A DNA stretch of 64,000 nt, from positions 77,390 through 141,389 of the forward strand of contig JAVJSD010000116.1 in NCBI GenBank assembly GCA_040219575.1, given 5' to 3'. The notes under the pieces are model-generated. The model searched no databases, had not been told where the DNA came from, and saw nothing but the letters and a program-made list of their open reading frames with translations. The stretch is from JAVJSD01 sp040219575 (GTDB taxonomy: Bacteria > Planctomycetota > Planctomycetia > Pirellulales > Pirellulaceae). Positions within the stretch are counted from its first letter, which is position 1. Each line of letters starts with the position of its first letter. Below, in pieces: positions 1 to 9,000 of the stretch. The position numbers and the translations under genes were made by a program.

Positions 1-357
1 CTCGACTTTCAAGTACGTTTTGTGGGAGTGAAGTGGGAGTGAATGGGACCATTGTGAAAGGTCGCTGGCACTCTGGGAAGCATACACCAGGTCGCCGACC
101 GTCCAGTTCACCGGCGGCGCGAATTCGCCCGCAAATTCACCTTCACCCGCCGGTCGGGCAGCCGCCCGTGATTATCGAGCTTTCGTCGCTGCAGTTCCAG
201 CCCGCTCGGCGCAACACCGCTCGGCGCCCCGCCAGAGTCGGCTCTCGAACTTTTTTCGTCTCCAGGCGCACCAACCCTCAGCCCATTGCCCCACCTTCCT
301 GTCGTCGCGGTGTGCGTGTCATCGACGGCGCGCTCGACGACGCTCGGATCCACCGCC
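1..357. other. Gene-less left edge
   Basis: No convincing coding region is seen before the subtilase. The open frames here (for example 33-512 on plus and 108-533 on minus) are rich in Arg, Pro and Ser, match no family and overlap the signal-peptide region of the next gene in other frames. No clear promoter or hairpin was recognised. It may be the tail of an upstream intergenic region. Confidence 0.5.
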
Positions 358-2028
358 ATGCCACGCGCCATGCCACGCCTGCCCCACGTCGTGATTTCCC
401 TGTTCGCGTTGTTCATCTTGGTGCTTGCTCCAGGGCCGCTGCCCCAGGCGGCGGAGGAGGACTCGCCGAGCGAAACGTCGAACACCGATCCGCAGCCGGC
501 GAAACTCGATGAAGGCCTCGACGGCGACGACACGCGGTACGCCGTCTTCTTGCGAATGGAGGATCAACTGTTCCGCCACGGAGGCGACTACGAGGCCTTC
601 TGCCAAAAGCACGAGACCACGCCGCGCACCTTGTTGCGAAGGCAGGTGACACGGCAACTGCGGGAGAAAAGTAATGCCTCGTGGGAGAAGGTTCGCGAGA
701 AGGTCGCCTCGCTGCAGGCCGACGGCCGCCTCGAGGATCTTCAGCGGTATTGGATTGTCAATGGATTCGCCTGCCAGGCGACAGGGGCCGCCTGCCGTGA
801 TTTGGCCGCGCTCGACGAGGTGTCGTTCGTGTACCGTCAACGTCTGCCGCAGATCCCGTTGCAGGCGCGGCCGGTTCCCTTACAAGCGGCGCCCAGTGAG
901 GCGCGCGTGAAGGCCTTCCGCAACGTCGCCGAACAGTGGAGCGACGACAGCGACCAGCCGTTCTCGACCGAGGGATTCGAGATTCCCTGGAACGTGAAGC
1001 GGATCAAGGCCGATCAGGCCTGGAGCGAGGAAGGGGTCACGGGCAAGGGCGTCGTGGTGGCCCTCTGCGATACGGGCCTGATGCTGACGCCGTCGCTGAC
1101 CGCGGCGCTGTGGAAGAATCCCAACGAGCAACTCAACGGAAAGGACGACGATGGCAACGGCTACGTCGACGACCTGTTCGGGTACGACTTCGGCGCTCAA
1201 AACGCCTACTGCCTCGAGGACGGTCCACAGGTCACGCACGGCAGCATGTGTGGAGGAATCGTCGCCGGCCGGCCGCTGAACAAGGAGAAGTTGCTGACCG
1301 GAATCGCACCGCGCAGCCGACTGATGATGCTCCGCGGCATGGGCCACCTGAAAGCCTACGAGTACGCGCTCGCCGAGGGCGCCGACGTGATGTCGATGAG
1401 TTACATGTTTCCTGGCGTGCCGCTGGGCAACTACCGCGGCGTCTACCGACTGGCCCACGAGCACCTCGCCGCGGGCGGAGTCGTATCGGTGGGAGGCGCC
1501 GGCAACTTCGCCGCCGGACCCCGCGCGCAACCGAAAGGGAAGCAGATCGCGCTGCCAAAGGACATTCCCTGCGTCATCGCCGCGGCGGGAATCGTGGAAG
1601 ACGGCTCGAAGCCCGCGGCCAGCAGCGAGGGCCCTTGCTACTGGGAAGGCGTGAAGTTTTACGACGACTACCCGCGCACCGCCCCGCTGCAGAAGCCCGA
1701 CGTCACCGGCTGTTTCGGCGGCTATCCCGTGTGGGGTCGTCCGGCGATCGCCCGCCGGGTCGGCGCCTGGAAGCTGGTGAGCGACGAGGGCGACGGCAGC
1801 GGGCTGGTGGTGGGGCCGCAGGGCAACTCGTTTTCGGGCCCCCACGCCGCCGGGGCGGCGGCCCTGATGCTGTCGGCCGATCCCGACCTTAACCCATGGC
1901 AGGTCAAGCGGTTGCTGCAATCGACCTGCACCGATCTCGGCGCCGAGGGCCACGACACGGTGTACGGCGCGGGGCTGATCGACGCGGCGGCCGCGGTAAG
2001 GGCGGTCAAGGCGCGCGTCGCCAAATAG
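358..2028 (+). CDS. Exported S8 (subtilisin-like) serine peptidase
   Basis: A 556-residue secreted peptidase. The ATG at 358 (or 370) is preferred over 286 because it places a typical signal peptide at the N-terminus, with a hydrophobic VVISLFALFILVLA core followed by a polar region. Residues about 100-180 resemble an I9-type inhibitory propeptide. The catalytic triad is visible: Asp238 in the CDTG motif, His294 in VTHGSMCGG, and Ser491 in GNSFSGPHAAG, which corresponds to the usual GTSxxxPH motif with T changed to N. The oxyanion Asn sits in GGAGNFAAG. A KDDDGNGYVDD loop after the Asp site looks calcium-binding. The family hydrolyses peptide bonds outside the cytoplasm; the substrate is unknown. 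The gene stands alone, with a 165-base gap to the next start. Confidence 0.9.
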   Translation: MPRAMPRLPHVVISLFALFILVLAPGPLPQAAEEDSPSETSNTDPQPAKLDEGLDGDDTRYAVFLRMEDQLFRHGGDYEAFCQKHETTPRTLLRRQVTRQLREKSNASWEKVREKVASLQADGRLEDLQRYWIVNGFACQATGAACRDLAALDEVSFVYRQRLPQIPLQARPVPLQAAPSEARVKAFRNVAEQWSDDSDQPFSTEGFEIPWNVKRIKADQAWSEEGVTGKGVVVALCDTGLMLTPSLTAALWKNPNEQLNGKDDDGNGYVDDLFGYDFGAQNAYCLEDGPQVTHGSMCGGIVAGRPLNKEKLLTGIAPRSRLMMLRGMGHLKAYEYALAEGADVMSMSYMFPGVPLGNYRGVYRLAHEHLAAGGVVSVGGAGNFAAGPRAQPKGKQIALPKDIPCVIAAAGIVEDGSKPAASSEGPCYWEGVKFYDDYPRTAPLQKPDVTGCFGGYPVWGRPAIARRVGAWKLVSDEGDGSGLVVGPQGNSFSGPHAAGAAALMLSADPDLNPWQVKRLLQSTCTDLGAEGHDTVYGAGLIDAAAAVRAVKARVAK

Positions 2029-2193
2029 AGGTTGCCCCCCTATCGGCAGCTCGCTAAACTCCCGCCCCCCAACGGTTTTGGCGATTGTGGGAATACGGGC
2101 CGCGGGTCGGGGCGAAGTCTTGAATCGGAAGGTCGGGCATCTAGAATGGACCTAGGCACCCGGCCTTCGCAAACCCTTGTCAGCAGGTGGTCT

Positions 2194-2544
2194 ATGCGAA
2201 GGGCGATGTGGTTGATTGTGTTGGGTGGAGTCCTGGTGACATCGGTTGCGGGTGTTTTGTTTGAGCAAAGCACCTCGATCGCCCAAGTCCCCTCGGCCGG
2301 CGCCGAACAGCACATGCCTCGCGGAGAACTGATCGCCCTGTCGCACGACCTCGGTGAAGGTCGGCAGCAGGTGACGGTGATTGATCCGAAGATGCGTGTG
2401 ATGGCGGTGTATCACGTCGATCCGACTTCGGGCGAGATCACGCTGAAGAGCGTGCGCAACATTCACTGGGATCTGCAGATGGAGGAGTTCAACGGCGTCA
2501 ACCCGTCGCCGCGCGACATTCGCGCCTTGCTTGAACAACGATAA
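2194..2544 (+). CDS. Small membrane-anchored or exported protein of unknown function
   Basis: A 116-residue protein starting at the ATG at 2194. The longer frame from 2032 is rejected because its extension has no signal peptide, whereas from 2194 residues 5-22 (WLIVLGGVLVTSVAGVLF) form an N-terminal hydrophobic anchor. The rest is soluble, with short beta-like stretches (QQVTVIDPKMRVMAVYHVD) and a well-formed C-terminus ending DIRALLEQR. I do not recognise a characterised family. It precedes the HTH-acidic membrane protein by 101 bases on the same strand, so co-transcription is possible. Confidence 0.7.
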   Translation: MRRAMWLIVLGGVLVTSVAGVLFEQSTSIAQVPSAGAEQHMPRGELIALSHDLGEGRQQVTVIDPKMRVMAVYHVDPTSGEITLKSVRNIHWDLQMEEFNGVNPSPRDIRALLEQR

Positions 2545-2645
2545 CCTTCGCGGCAAGTCTTCGGCCAGGAAACGCCGGCGACCGGGACGCGGAGGGAGAC
2601 AGCGTCTCGTCCGATCCCGCGTTCGTCCTGGAGTGTGAACACAAT

Positions 2646-4055
2646 ATGGCCGGCAAATTGATTCCCCTCAGCGAAGCAGCCGAAATGATCGGCGTCAGCG
2701 CCGACGAATTGACCGAAATGCGCTCGCGAGGCGAGATTCACGGTTACCGCGACGGATCGAGTTGGAAGTTCAAGGAATCGGAACTGGAGCGTGTGAAGGA
2801 CGAACTGGGTGTCAGCGGCGTTAGCGGGGGAGGCGCGGCGGACGCGGGCGACGACGACCTTCTCGACCTGGACGACATCACGCTCGACGGCGAATCGGAT
2901 CCCCTCGACGGCTCTTCAATCCTGGTGAGCGAGGAGACGCTCGGCAAGTCGAGCAGCACCAGCGGAATCATCGGCGGCGACGAGGGCTCGGCGGGCGACA
3001 GCGATATTCAGTTGGCGTCTGGACTCGAGGGCGGCAGCGATCTGAAGCTGGCCGGCAGCGACATTGGACTCTCCGAGGGAGACAGCGACGTCTCGCTGGC
3101 CGCCGACGCGCAGGGGAGCGACGTCAAACTGGTGGCCGGCGATTCCGACATCATGGAGGACGACGCCGATTTCGTCACCGATTCCGATGTGTTGGCCGAC
3201 TCGGGCGAGCAGGAATTGAGCACCTCCGATACGGGCAGGTTGAGCGACGCCGATCTCGCCGACGACGCCATCGAACTCGCCACCGGCGACTCGCTGGCCC
3301 TGGGGGACGACGATCTGGTGCTGGATGAAGGTTCGCACGCCAGCGCGCTCGATCTGGATCTCGACGACGATGACGAAGACGACCTGGTTCTCAGCGGCAG
3401 CGGCATCGGCAGCGATGTCACGCTCAGCGCCGGCGATAGCGGCATTGGATTGGCCAATCCAAGCGAGAGCGGGCTCGATCTGGCGGGCGACGTCGCACTC
3501 GACCTGGGCGGCTCGGCCGTCGAATCGCTGGAATTGCCCGAGGACGAAGATGACGACGACGTAATCGCGTTGGAAGAGGAAGCGGATCCGGATGCGGCCA
3601 CGCAACTCAAGGCCGACGACAACTTCCTGCTGACGCCGGTCGAGGACGACGACGAGGAAGACGAGAGCGGATCGCAGGTCATCGCCCTGGAGGACTCCGA
3701 GCAGTACGACGCGGACGCCGCCACGATGCTCGGCGCCGGCGACCAGCCGCTGGTCGCGGACGCCGACTCCGACATGTTCGGTCAACAACTGGCCGCCTAC
3801 AACCAGCCGGGCGAAGGTGCGGCGCAGCCGATGGCCGCCCAGATGCCGATGCCCATGCATCCGCAGATGCCGGCCATGCCCGAGGCCGGGTACTCCATCT
3901 GGAACGTGTTGGCCCTGTTCTTCGCCATGATGTTCCTGCTGTTCGGCGGACTGCTGATGTTCGATCTGGTCAACAACATGTGGGAGTCGCAGGGCGTCGG
4001 CGAGGGTTCGACCTGGATTATGGATATGGTCGTGGAAGGGTTTGGGCTGAATTAG
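2646..4055 (+). CDS. HTH-domain protein with long acidic region and C-terminal membrane segment
   Basis: A 469-residue three-part protein. Residues about 5-52 (IPLSEAAEMIGVSADEL.. to ..WKFKESELERVKDELG) match an excisionase/MerR-type winged helix-turn-helix. Residues about 60-385 are a low-complexity Asp/Ser/Gly-rich region with recurring SDIxLA, GSDVxL and DDDDLVL phrases. Residues about 417-442 form one strong membrane helix (LALFFAMMFLLFGGLLMFDLV) followed by a short tail. Such architectures suggest a membrane-tethered sensor or transcription factor, but no ligand or target is evident. The repeat-rich middle is probably disordered. The lipoprotein gene follows after 77 bases. Confidence 0.8.
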   Translation: MAGKLIPLSEAAEMIGVSADELTEMRSRGEIHGYRDGSSWKFKESELERVKDELGVSGVSGGGAADAGDDDLLDLDDITLDGESDPLDGSSILVSEETLGKSSSTSGIIGGDEGSAGDSDIQLASGLEGGSDLKLAGSDIGLSEGDSDVSLAADAQGSDVKLVAGDSDIMEDDADFVTDSDVLADSGEQELSTSDTGRLSDADLADDAIELATGDSLALGDDDLVLDEGSHASALDLDLDDDDEDDLVLSGSGIGSDVTLSAGDSGIGLANPSESGLDLAGDVALDLGGSAVESLELPEDEDDDDVIALEEEADPDAATQLKADDNFLLTPVEDDDEEDESGSQVIALEDSEQYDADAATMLGAGDQPLVADADSDMFGQQLAAYNQPGEGAAQPMAAQMPMPMHPQMPAMPEAGYSIWNVLALFFAMMFLLFGGLLMFDLVNNMWESQGVGEGSTWIMDMVVEGFGLN

Positions 4056-4132
4056 CACCGTGGTGCGATCGCCTGTGCCGCGATACACCCGCAAATCAAC
4101 AGAGTCTCAACTGGTTCGAAAGGAATCGAATC

Positions 4133-4498
4133 ATGGATGCTACCTTAAGCCGCCGAGCCGTCTGTTGCCTGGCCGCGCTCGTCATGCTGCTTCCCGGCGC
4201 TGGATGTTCGCTGATGCCGGGCGCCAAGCTCGCGGCCTGCCGCGCGGAAAAGGAGCAACTCCTGGCCCGCATCCAGCAAGACCAGGATCGGTTGGCCGCC
4301 GCGGAAGCGCGGGAGCGCACGGCGATCCAGCGACTCGCCCAGGCCGAGAAGAGCTTGGCGCTGTTGCACGACGGCCGGCTCGACATCGAGCGTCTCGCCA
4401 GTCGCCCGGTCGAAGCCGCGCGGCAAAGCGATGCGCCCATCGCCCCCGCTGATCAGAACGGCGCCGGGGATTCCGGCTGGGAGCCGCGCCAGCCGTAG
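4133..4498 (+). CDS. Small lipoprotein with coiled-coil
   Basis: A 121-residue protein starting at the ATG at 4133. Residues 1-24 form a lipoprotein signal peptide with the lipobox LPGAGC, so Cys25 would be lipidated after cleavage. Residues about 36-85 (AEKEQLLARIQQDQDRLAAAEARERT..) have heptad spacing and probably form a coiled coil. The C-terminus is polar and likely disordered. It probably sits on a membrane and holds a partner through the coiled coil. No specific family is recognised. Confidence 0.75.
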   Translation: MDATLSRRAVCCLAALVMLLPGAGCSLMPGAKLAACRAEKEQLLARIQQDQDRLAAAEARERTAIQRLAQAEKSLALLHDGRLDIERLASRPVEAARQSDAPIAPADQNGAGDSGWEPRQP

Positions 4499-4649
4499 GC
4501 CGCCCGTTGTCGGCGATTGGCCGCTGCGTCATACTGACTCGGGCTGCCTCTCCATCTCGTCCGGCGAACGCTCCCGCATCCTCGCCGGCGCAACGTTCCG
4601 CACTCCGCCCCGGCCGCAACCGCCGGGAGTCGAGTATCGAGCAACACGC

Positions 4650-5753
4650 ATGAGTTCCTGGATCGCTGACCGCACCCGCGCCTTCGACAGCAGCGGCATT
4701 CGCAAGGTTTTCGACCTCGCCGCCCAACTTGAAGACCCCATCAACCTCTCGATCGGGCAACCCGACTTCGACGTACCCGAGGTCGTCCGCCGGGCGCTGA
4801 TCGAGGCCGTGGAGGGGGGCAAGAACAGCTACGCACTGACGCAGGGGATGCCGATCCTGCGCGAAAAGCTGCAACGGCGAATCGACGCCGAGTACGACCA
4901 CGCCGACCGCAAGGTGTTCGTCACCAGCGGCACCAGCGGCGGCCTGGTGCTGGCGCTGTTGTCGATGGTCAATCCCGGCGATGAAGTCATCGTGTTCGAT
5001 CCGTTCTTCGTGATGTACGAGCCGCTCTCGCAACTGGTGGGCGGCACACCGGTGGTGATCGACACCCATCCCGACTTCCGCATCGATCTGAACCGGGTGG
5101 CCGAGGCGATCACGCCCCGCACCAAGATGATCCTGCTCAACAGCCCGGCCAACCCCACCGGCGTGCTGACCAGCGAAGAGGAAGTCCGCGGTTTGGCGGA
5201 GTTGGCCGCCAGGCACGACATCGCGTTGGTCTCGGACGAGATCTATCGCGGTTTCTGCTACGACGAGCCGTTTGTTTCACCGGCCGCATTCAACGAGCGG
5301 GCCATCATCATCGACGGCTTCTCGAAGAGCCACGCCATGACCGGCTGGCGGCTGGGTTTCGTGCACGGTCCGACCGAGGTGATCGACACGATGACCAAAC
5401 TGCAGCAGTACACGTTCGTCTGCGCGCCGCAACCGGCGCAGTGGGCGGCCGCCGTGGCGATGGACGTCGACATCGCGCCGTATGTCGACGCCTACCGCGG
5501 CAAGCGAGATCGACTGTACCAGGGGCTCTCCGATCTGTACGAGATCGCCAAACCGGGCGGTGCGTTTTACATGTATCCCAAGGCGCCTGGCGGCAGCGGC
5601 AGCCAGTTTGTCGAACGGGCGATTCAGAACAACCTGCTGATCATTCCCGGCAAGATCTTCAGCCGCCACGACACACATTTCCGCATCTCTTACGCCGCCG
5701 ACGATCGCGTGATCGACCGCGGCATCGAAGTGCTGCGAAAACTCGCCAAATAG
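4650..5753 (+). CDS. Class I/II PLP-dependent aminotransferase
   Basis: A 367-residue fold-type I aminotransferase of the aspartate aminotransferase superfamily. The start at 4650 gives a normal N-terminus (..INLSIGQPDFDVP..), while the long upstream frame has none of the family's features. Visible motifs are the SIGQPDFD substrate loop, TSGTSGGL for phosphate binding, NSPANPTGV, VSDEIYRGFCY with the PLP-contacting Asp and Tyr, and the Schiff-base lysine K226 in GFSKSHAMTGWRLG. It transfers an amino group between an amino acid and a 2-oxo acid in the cytoplasm. The exact substrate cannot be read from the motifs. Confidence 0.9.
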   Translation: MSSWIADRTRAFDSSGIRKVFDLAAQLEDPINLSIGQPDFDVPEVVRRALIEAVEGGKNSYALTQGMPILREKLQRRIDAEYDHADRKVFVTSGTSGGLVLALLSMVNPGDEVIVFDPFFVMYEPLSQLVGGTPVVIDTHPDFRIDLNRVAEAITPRTKMILLNSPANPTGVLTSEEEVRGLAELAARHDIALVSDEIYRGFCYDEPFVSPAAFNERAIIIDGFSKSHAMTGWRLGFVHGPTEVIDTMTKLQQYTFVCAPQPAQWAAAVAMDVDIAPYVDAYRGKRDRLYQGLSDLYEIAKPGGAFYMYPKAPGGSGSQFVERAIQNNLLIIPGKIFSRHDTHFRISYAADDRVIDRGIEVLRKLAK

Positions 5754-5818
5754 CGACGCGCGCGTGCGCCGCAGCAACGATGTGCGGCGCAAACGCTGCG
5801 TCAAAGGCAGGCGATTGG

Positions 5819-5934
5819 GTAGCAGAAGTCGTGAGACTTCTGGAAGTTCAATCGTTGAACGGAGTTCCTGAACCCGTTCGTCTACCGAAGAAGTAAGCCT
5901 TGTCGCGCGTCGGAAGTCTCACGACTTCCGCTAC
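5819..5934. repeat. REPIN-like inverted pair of GTAG hairpins (family A)
   Basis: Unit 1 is on plus at 5819-5842: GTAG, then arm CAGAAGTC, loop GTGA, arm GACTTCTG, a perfect 8-bp stem. Unit 2 is on minus at 5911-5934 and reads GTAG, CGGAAGTC, GTGA, GACTTCCG. Between them a small hairpin (GTTCAA/TTGAAC) is visible. The pair fills most of the gap between the aminotransferase and the convergent minus-strand gene, so it may also act as a bidirectional transcript end. Confidence 0.8.
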
Positions 5935-6040
5935 GCAGTTTCCGCGCAAAGCCTAACGGCATCGAGAGTGAGGATGAGGAACTCTCACGAGCATCGATTC
6001 AAACTGAATTGCCCGGTCTGCGTTTCCAGACGGAGCCTCG

Positions 6041-9000
6041 TTAGAGAGTCAGGGCCAGGTCGACGTTGGCGGTCTGCCCGGTTTGGGCTTCGACTTCGGC
6101 CTGCGCCTGACGCTGGGAGCTTTCCTTGACGGTCGAGACGGTGTACTTGCCGGGCTTGACGCCTTTGAACTCGTAGCGGCCCTGGGCGTCGGTCTTGGTC
6201 GTCCCCTGGACGTTCTTCTGGTCGTCGGCGAGGACGACCTGCAGCCCCGCCTGGGGGCGCGACCCTTCGGTCACACTGCCCACAATCACGGCGCCGGCGG
6301 GGGCCGACGCCTGATCGGTGATCTCGATGCTGGTGGTGAGATGCGAACTCTCGCCCACGTGATTGGTGAATTGGGCGGTGACATCGATCGGGCCGGCTTC
6401 CTTCTGTCCGGGCAGATTCGCCTGCCACTGAGTGAGATTTCCGCCGACCGGCTTGGCGGGAATCATTTTGGCGCCCTGTGGTGGATTGCCGTCCGTCGGC
6501 TTGCCCACGAAGAAGTTCACGTCGGCGACTCCGGAAATGTCGTCGACGCCTTGCACGAGCAGATCGATCGGTTGGTTCACCACGGCCTGCGGAGGCGCTT
6601 TCAGGAAGGCGAGGCCTCGGGGCGGCGTGTCGTCGAACACGACCGACCACTCGGCGGTTCTGGCCGTGACGCCGAGCGGGTCGATCAGCCGCGCCCGGAC
6701 GATTCTTCGTCCGACGATTCCGGTGGCGTCGAACTCGGTGCTCCAGTCGTGGAGCGTCACCGAGAACAGGAAGGCTCCGTCTTGCCCGGTGGGCGTGAAG
6801 GCGATGGCGGGAATCTTGGTGCGATCGGAGGTTTGCGTGAGATCGGGGATGAACACGCCGTTGCGGCGCTGCCCGACGGCAAGCTCCAACTGTGAACCGT
6901 CGGCGGCGTTGTCGACGTGCACGCCGACTTTGAATCCCGGCGCCGATCGGGCGTACTGATCGGCGACGATGATCACCCGCGGCCGCATCGACTCCCACGG
7001 CGATGTGGAGTCGCCGCGCCGCGAGAAGTCGGCCTCGTAGCGGTACGTCCGCTCGACGCCGTCGACGTTCAGATGGAACGCACCGTCGGTGTCGTAACCC
7101 TCGGCCAACAGCAGATTCCGCGCGGTCAGCGTCAGCGGAGCGCCGTCGGCCGGCAGCACGCCGCGCAGCACGCCCGAGGTGACGCCCACAAGCCCCGGGA
7201 TGTCGTCCGCCGAGAGCACCAACTCGACCATGCACGGCGGTCCCGGCGGCATCTCGTAGGCCTGCAGCGTGACCGTGAGTTGATTGACGCCCGCTTGTTG
7301 TGGAACGAAGCGGCTGCCCATGACGCGGGCGTATTGCCGCGGCGACACGACGTCGAGGGGGTATGTCCAGTTGGAGAGCGATTGCTTGGTCTTGGCGTCG
7401 AGCAGTTGAATCGTCAGCGGTCCCGACAGGATCGGCAGCGGCGCGCCCGGTTTGGGCGGCTGGGGAGGAAACGCCAACTTCACGGTCGCGCCGGCGGGAA
7501 CCGCAATCGGCGGCGAAGGCTGCGGCGCCGTGGAGACGACGGCGATCACTTCACGATCGTCGTCGGTCGGATTCGAGATATAGGCGTAGTACGGCTGCAA
7601 CTGCTCGGCCGGCCGCAATCGCAGGCGGTCGAGCGAACTTGTCGGCCCCGCGGGATCGGCGCTGAGCAGCACGCGCAACTGGGGGCCGGCGCTGAGCACC
7701 GGCAGGGCGATTCGATGGTGGTACACGCGGCCTTCGCTCGTGACCTTGAGCATCACGCCCCGGGCCAAGGTGGATTGCTCCGCGTCGCTGGCCGGGACGA
7801 GTTTCAGTTCGACGTCGATGTCGCCGCCACCGGTGGTCGGCGTGGCGGACGCCGAAGCGTCAAGCAGCAGCGAAGGCGTGAGGACGTCGACCTCGGGCGG
7901 TTGCGCTTCGGCGGACGTCGCGCCGGGCGAGCCGCCGCTGTTCGGCATGGGAGGCGTCTGCCCATCGACGCGGATTCGCTTCCAGCCGACCACGCACGTC
8001 TGCCCCGGCTGGGACCACGTCAGCGAGTCGTCGACGTCCGGCCCTTGCAGCAACAGAAAGGGAAGCGTACTGCGGCCACCGGCCGCGATGTACTGCCGCG
8101 CGACTCCGGCGTTGAAGGCGGCGCCGTCGATGTCGCGGGCCAGGTACAGGTAGTGCTCGACAAGCCAGTTTCTGCGCTGCGCGAGAAAGTCGGCGCGGTA
8201 GCGGGTGTAGGGATCTCCGCCCGGCTCGTCGAGCAAGGCGACACGCCGTCCGATGGGAACGATCGCCGCCAGTTGCACCTGTTGGGCCGGGGTGGTGAGT
8301 GTTTCCAGCCGCGCGGGGATGAACTCGCAATAGGCCTCGGAAACATCGCTCGCCAATTCATACAGCGACTGGTTGGCTGCGCAGTTCTTATCGTGAACCA
8401 GCTTCGGCTCGAGGGCGGCCAGGCGCTGCTGAAGCGCCGCGTACTGCTGGTGTGGAAAGTCTCCCAGCAGCAAGAGGTCGATGGCCCAACCGATGCGGCG
8501 CTGGAGCGCCGCCGAGTCGGCTTCACCAGGCGCCACCAGGGAGCAGGCGTCGAAGTCGGTGATGTCCGCCGTGCGCCGATCCTCGGCGAGGACCTGCATG
8601 TGCAACCGCAGTTCCAGATCCTGCAGCGCCAGCCACAGGCTCCGCCGGCCGTCCGCGTCGAGCCACGGCGTTTCGAGCAGCGCCCGCATCTGCCGCGCGA
8701 CCGCGGCGTTGGCGCCCGACTCGGCGCCGCGGCGGCAGAGTTGCTGGACCTGCTCGTCGGTCCAGGGACGGGCGAGCGCCTCGAGACTGTCGGCCAACGG
8801 CGCGGCTTGCTGCCGCACCGTTTCGATCCGCTCGCCCAACGCGTCCGGGTCGAGCGGCGGCTGATCGAAATCGAAGGCCAGCGACGCATCGAGTTGGTGG
8901 GCGAATTGAATCGCACGTCGCCAGGCGATATCCATCTCCGGCGCGTACTGCAGGTAGGCGCCGTATTGCGGCAGTCGCCGCCGCGCTTCATCGAGCGCGT